A DNA stretch of 64,000 bases from assembly GCA_965656875.1 (NCBI GenBank), contig CBFHMJ010000043.1, forward strand, positions 1-64,000. Direction: 5' to 3'. The position numbers were made by a program, and so were the translations under genes. Shown piece by piece: positions 61,498 through 64,000 of this stretch. A model generated the notes under the pieces. That model searched no databases. It worked only from the letters and a program-made list of their open reading frames with translations, and was not told the origin of the DNA. This DNA is from CBFHMJ01 sp965656875. GTDB taxonomy: Bacteria > Pseudomonadota > Gammaproteobacteria > Enterobacterales > Alteromonadaceae. How positions within the stretch are numbered: the first letter of the stretch is position 1; each line of letters starts with the position of its first letter.

Positions 61498-64000
61498 TTA
61501 ACCGATAACTCGCAACAAATCAGCGGTCCGAGTTCGTAACAGATTCACTGTCATCAAAAGTCCGACAATAGAGACGAACGCACCACCAGTGACCGGACCA
61601 ATCCACCATAATGACCAGTGAATGCTCGGCTCCATGTTAAACACCGAGCTTTGTAAGACCCATAACGTCGCTTCAGCCGCAAATGTCGCCATAAACCCAG
61701 CAATGACACCCAATAGTAGGAATTCCAACGCGATACTCCAGCGAATCAAACTACCTTTGGCGCCCAATGTTCGAAGAATGACGGTTTCCTGTTTACGCTC
61801 TTCCATAGAGGATTGAACCTGCGCACTCAATACCAATACACCAGCCACGATAACAATAATCAACACAAACTGGATAGCAGTTGATACCTGCCCAATAACC
61901 GATTGAATTTGTTTGATAATCGTATCAACTTCAATCACCGTAATAGTCGGAAAGTTTCGCAAGAAGTTATTAATTGTTAGCTTCTGCTCAGCAGGTAAAT
62001 AAAATGACGTGATATACGTTGCGGGAAAATCATTTAATGTTCCCGGACTCAAAATCATGAAGAAATTAGGCTGCATTGTATTCCAGTCTACCTCTCGCAG
62101 ACTGGTGACAGTCGTTACCACTTCTCTGGCCCCGATTAAAAATGTCAGCTTATCACCCAATCCTATCGACAGCCGATCCGCGACATTTGTCTCGACAGAT
62201 ACGGCCATTTCGCCTTCTTCTCCCGTGAACCACTCGCCTTCTACAATCGTGTTTTCTGCGGGTAAGTCCGCTCGCCAGGTCAGGTTGATTTCACGACCAA
62301 TTCCTACCCGTCCTTCCGTTTCTTCTCGTTCACCATCCTCTTTAGAGACAAATTTACGTACTTTTTCATCATTGATAACACTCAGGCGACCTCTGACAAC
62401 AGGATAAAGCCCCTTGGTAGTTACATCCTCTTTTTGCCAAAATGTTTCCACTTCGCTAACTTCATGCTGTGCAACATTGACCAGAAAATGATTTGGCGTT
62501 CCTTCTGGCAATTGTGCCTGCCACTCCTGAAGAATTTCATTCTTCAAAATAAAGATGGTGAGCAACAACATGATTGCAGTCGAAAACGTAATTAGCTGGA
62601 TACTGTTACTTTGTGCGCGTCGTCTCAATGATGCCATCGCCAGGTGGAACGGACTTGATGGCCTCATACCCAGAGAGCGGCCTGCACGCAAAACAAGCTG
62701 GCTCAACACCATCAGAATTACGATGAGGAAAATACCGCCGAAGAATAAAATAGCGGTTATTTTCAGGTTCTGACTGTACAACAACATTAATGCCAGTACG
62801 GTCAGTGCAGAGACGACCATATGCCAACGATTAATCACAATTGCATCGCCCACATTACGACGAAGAATTCGAATAGCCGGAATTTCAAATAGCTGCATAA
62901 GTGGAAATGCGCTGAACATTAAAGAACAGGAAATACCAGTGATAACCGCCATTAGTATTGGCTTAATTGTTAACGGTGGGACTTCATCAGGTAAGTACTC
63001 ACTTAATGCGGACACCGCGATAGACTGCAAACCATAGCCCGCAACTAACCCAATAATCAGCGCACTGAAAGTAACCAGCAACAAATGAGTGATATAAATG
63101 CGACGAATCTGTACCCGGCTACCTCCAATAGTTTTAAAGATGGCAACTGGATCATAATGGCGCTGGCAATAACGCTGTGCAGCCACTGCAATTGCAACCG
63201 CCGCCAAAACAATGCCCAATAACCCGGCTAATAACAGAAATTGCTCCGCCCGCTGTAATGCGCCAGAAATACTCGACTGCGCATCTTTTACACCATACAA
63301 GAACTCATTTTCTTTTAGTTTTGGCTTGAGCCACTTAGCCAGCTCATCAATGCGGGCTTTTGGTCCGGCGAACATTTTACGCCAGGCGATCCTGCTACCC
63401 GGTTGCACCACTTCTGTTCGTGCTATATCAGCTGCGTTCATTAACACTCTGGGCGCAGCGGTAAAAACGCTGAATGAATTATCAGGCTCTTCAACAATAA
63501 CACCGGCAACTTTAATTTTTGCTACACCAATTTCAATCTCATCACCAATAGACAGATTCAGACCAAAATATAAACGCTTTGCTACGTAAGCCTCTCCCGG
63601 TTTTGGTGCTTTAAGGCTTTCACCAACACCAGACTCCGGCTGTTGTGTGATCAACAAGTCACCTCGTAGCGGATAGCTTTCACTCACCGCTTTGACATCT
63701 GCAAACTGCAGATTCTCATCAAAGTAGATCATCGAACTGAAACGAACTTGATCTGCTACTTCGATGTCTTCCATTGGTGCTTCATCAAAATAGTCTTCGG
63801 GTAGTTTCTGCGGCGACAGCATGATCCGGTCAGCAGCAATAAAGCCCGTACTCTTTTGCATAATTGCCGACTCAACCCGTTGTGACACACCGCCAAGGGT
63901 CATAACAGATAATACTGACAGAATGATAGCCAGAGATATAACCGTTAGTTCACCACGCCCTAACTCTCGCCGAAATAATCTTAAAGCAAGATTAAACCAC
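61498..64000 (-). CDS. ybbP: YbbP-type ABC transporter permease, 5' end cut by the window
   Basis: At least 833 residues of an FtsX-domain permease like E. coli YbbP (804 residues). The frame stays open past the ATG at 63903 to the window edge, and the translation there (FRRELGRGELTVISLAIILS) forms the expected first membrane helix, so the true start lies outside. Two FtsX-type blocks follow: periplasmic domains around residues 30-200 and 480-650 and membrane helices near 240-400 and 690-800. The ATPase partner ybbA would be expected just beyond the right edge. The E. coli complex is implicated in extracting lipids or lipoproteins, but the substrate is not proven. Confidence 0.9.
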   Translation of the reverse strand, partial: WFNLALRLFRRELGRGELTVISLAIILSVLSVMTLGGVSQRVESAIMQKSTGFIAADRIMLSPQKLPEDYFDEAPMEDIEVADQVRFSSMIYFDENLQFADVKAVSESYPLRGDLLITQQPESGVGESLKAPKPGEAYVAKRLYFGLNLSIGDEIEIGVAKIKVAGVIVEEPDNSFSVFTAAPRVLMNAADIARTEVVQPGSRIAWRKMFAGPKARIDELAKWLKPKLKENEFLYGVKDAQSSISGALQRAEQFLLLAGLLGIVLAAVAIAVAAQRYCQRHYDPVAIFKTIGGSRVQIRRIYITHLLLVTFSALIIGLVAGYGLQSIAVSALSEYLPDEVPPLTIKPILMAVITGISCSLMFSAFPLMQLFEIPAIRILRRNVGDAIVINRWHMVVSALTVLALMLLYSQNLKITAILFFGGIFLIVILMVLSQLVLRAGRSLGMRPSSPFHLAMASLRRRAQSNSIQLITFSTAIMLLLTIFILKNEILQEWQAQLPEGTPNHFLVNVAQHEVSEVETFWQKEDVTTKGLYPVVRGRLSVINDEKVRKFVSKEDGEREETEGRVGIGREINLTWRADLPAENTIVEGEWFTGEEGEMAVSVETNVADRLSIGLGDKLTFLIGAREVVTTVTSLREVDWNTMQPNFFMILSPGTLNDFPATYITSFYLPAEQKLTINNFLRNFPTITVIEVDTIIKQIQSVIGQVSTAIQFVLIIVIVAGVLVLSAQVQSSMEERKQETVILRTLGAKGSLIRWSIALEFLLLGVIAGFMATFAAEATLWVLQSSVFNMEPSIHWSLWWIGPVTGGAFVSIVGLLMTVNLLRTRTADLLRVIG

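Overview
This 64-kb window is a chromosomal segment of a motile, probably marine gammaproteobacterium. The gene content points that way: an msbA-lpxK-ycaR-kdsB lipopolysaccharide cluster, pheST-ihfA, Hda with a DUF2066 partner, YaeQ, CsdE/TcdA, ppsA/ppsR, FolX/YfcH, a VC2046/SO_2500-family protein and two TonB-dependent receptors. The set suits Alteromonadales/Oceanospirillales-type bacteria, but the genus cannot be fixed from the sequence alone. I see no rRNA operon, CRISPR array, insertion sequence, integrase or prophage. The window is mostly core genome with a few accessory islets.

Layout. 1-2654: a short flagellin gene read leftwards from a sigma-28 promoter with a structured leader; upstream, a second sigma-28 promoter drives a short non-coding transcript carrying the same leader hairpin and its own terminator; then a GNAT-domain protein. 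3092-13828: acetyl-CoA synthetase, CsdE/TcdA, a pseudouridine synthase, the LPS/lipid A cluster, an ElyC-like protein, a NIF3-family protein and an Ala/Lys-rich protein. 13829-26158: a TonB receptor, a GAF-GAF-GGDEF-EAL c-di-GMP protein, ihfA-pheT-pheS, hda-DUF2066. 26159-32747: yaeQ-lysE-cobB, a KamA-type radical SAM enzyme and a His-rich, ZnuD-like receptor behind two Zur-like palindromes. 32748-41796: a YdiJ-type D-2-hydroxyglutarate dehydrogenase, ppsA/ppsR, a LexA-controlled sulA-like gene, ychJ, a VC2046-family gene behind a perfect sigma-28 promoter, and tRNA-Tyr. 41903-49452: a pentapeptide-repeat K+ channel-like protein, LhgO, MltD and an NSS transporter. 49453-55659: an orphan CI-type repressor, a PepSY/response-regulator/histidine-kinase/LprI-like cluster, an AI-2E-family protein, FolX and YfcH. 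55660-61302: a compact pilus locus of subunit, chaperone and usher-like protein. 61498-64000: a YbbP-type ABC permease cut by the window edge.

How the parts connect. Three sigma-28 (FliA) promoters with TAAA-N15-GNCGATAA architecture tie the flagellin, the small RNA and the VC2046-family gene to one motility regulon. Three hairpins with the same 8-nt loop but different, compensating stems in the flagellin leader and the small RNA are the strongest sign of an undescribed regulatory system here. Enzymes for both enantiomers of 2-hydroxyglutarate (YdiJ and LhgO) lie 8 kb apart. Functions are assigned from recalled family features; no database search was run.
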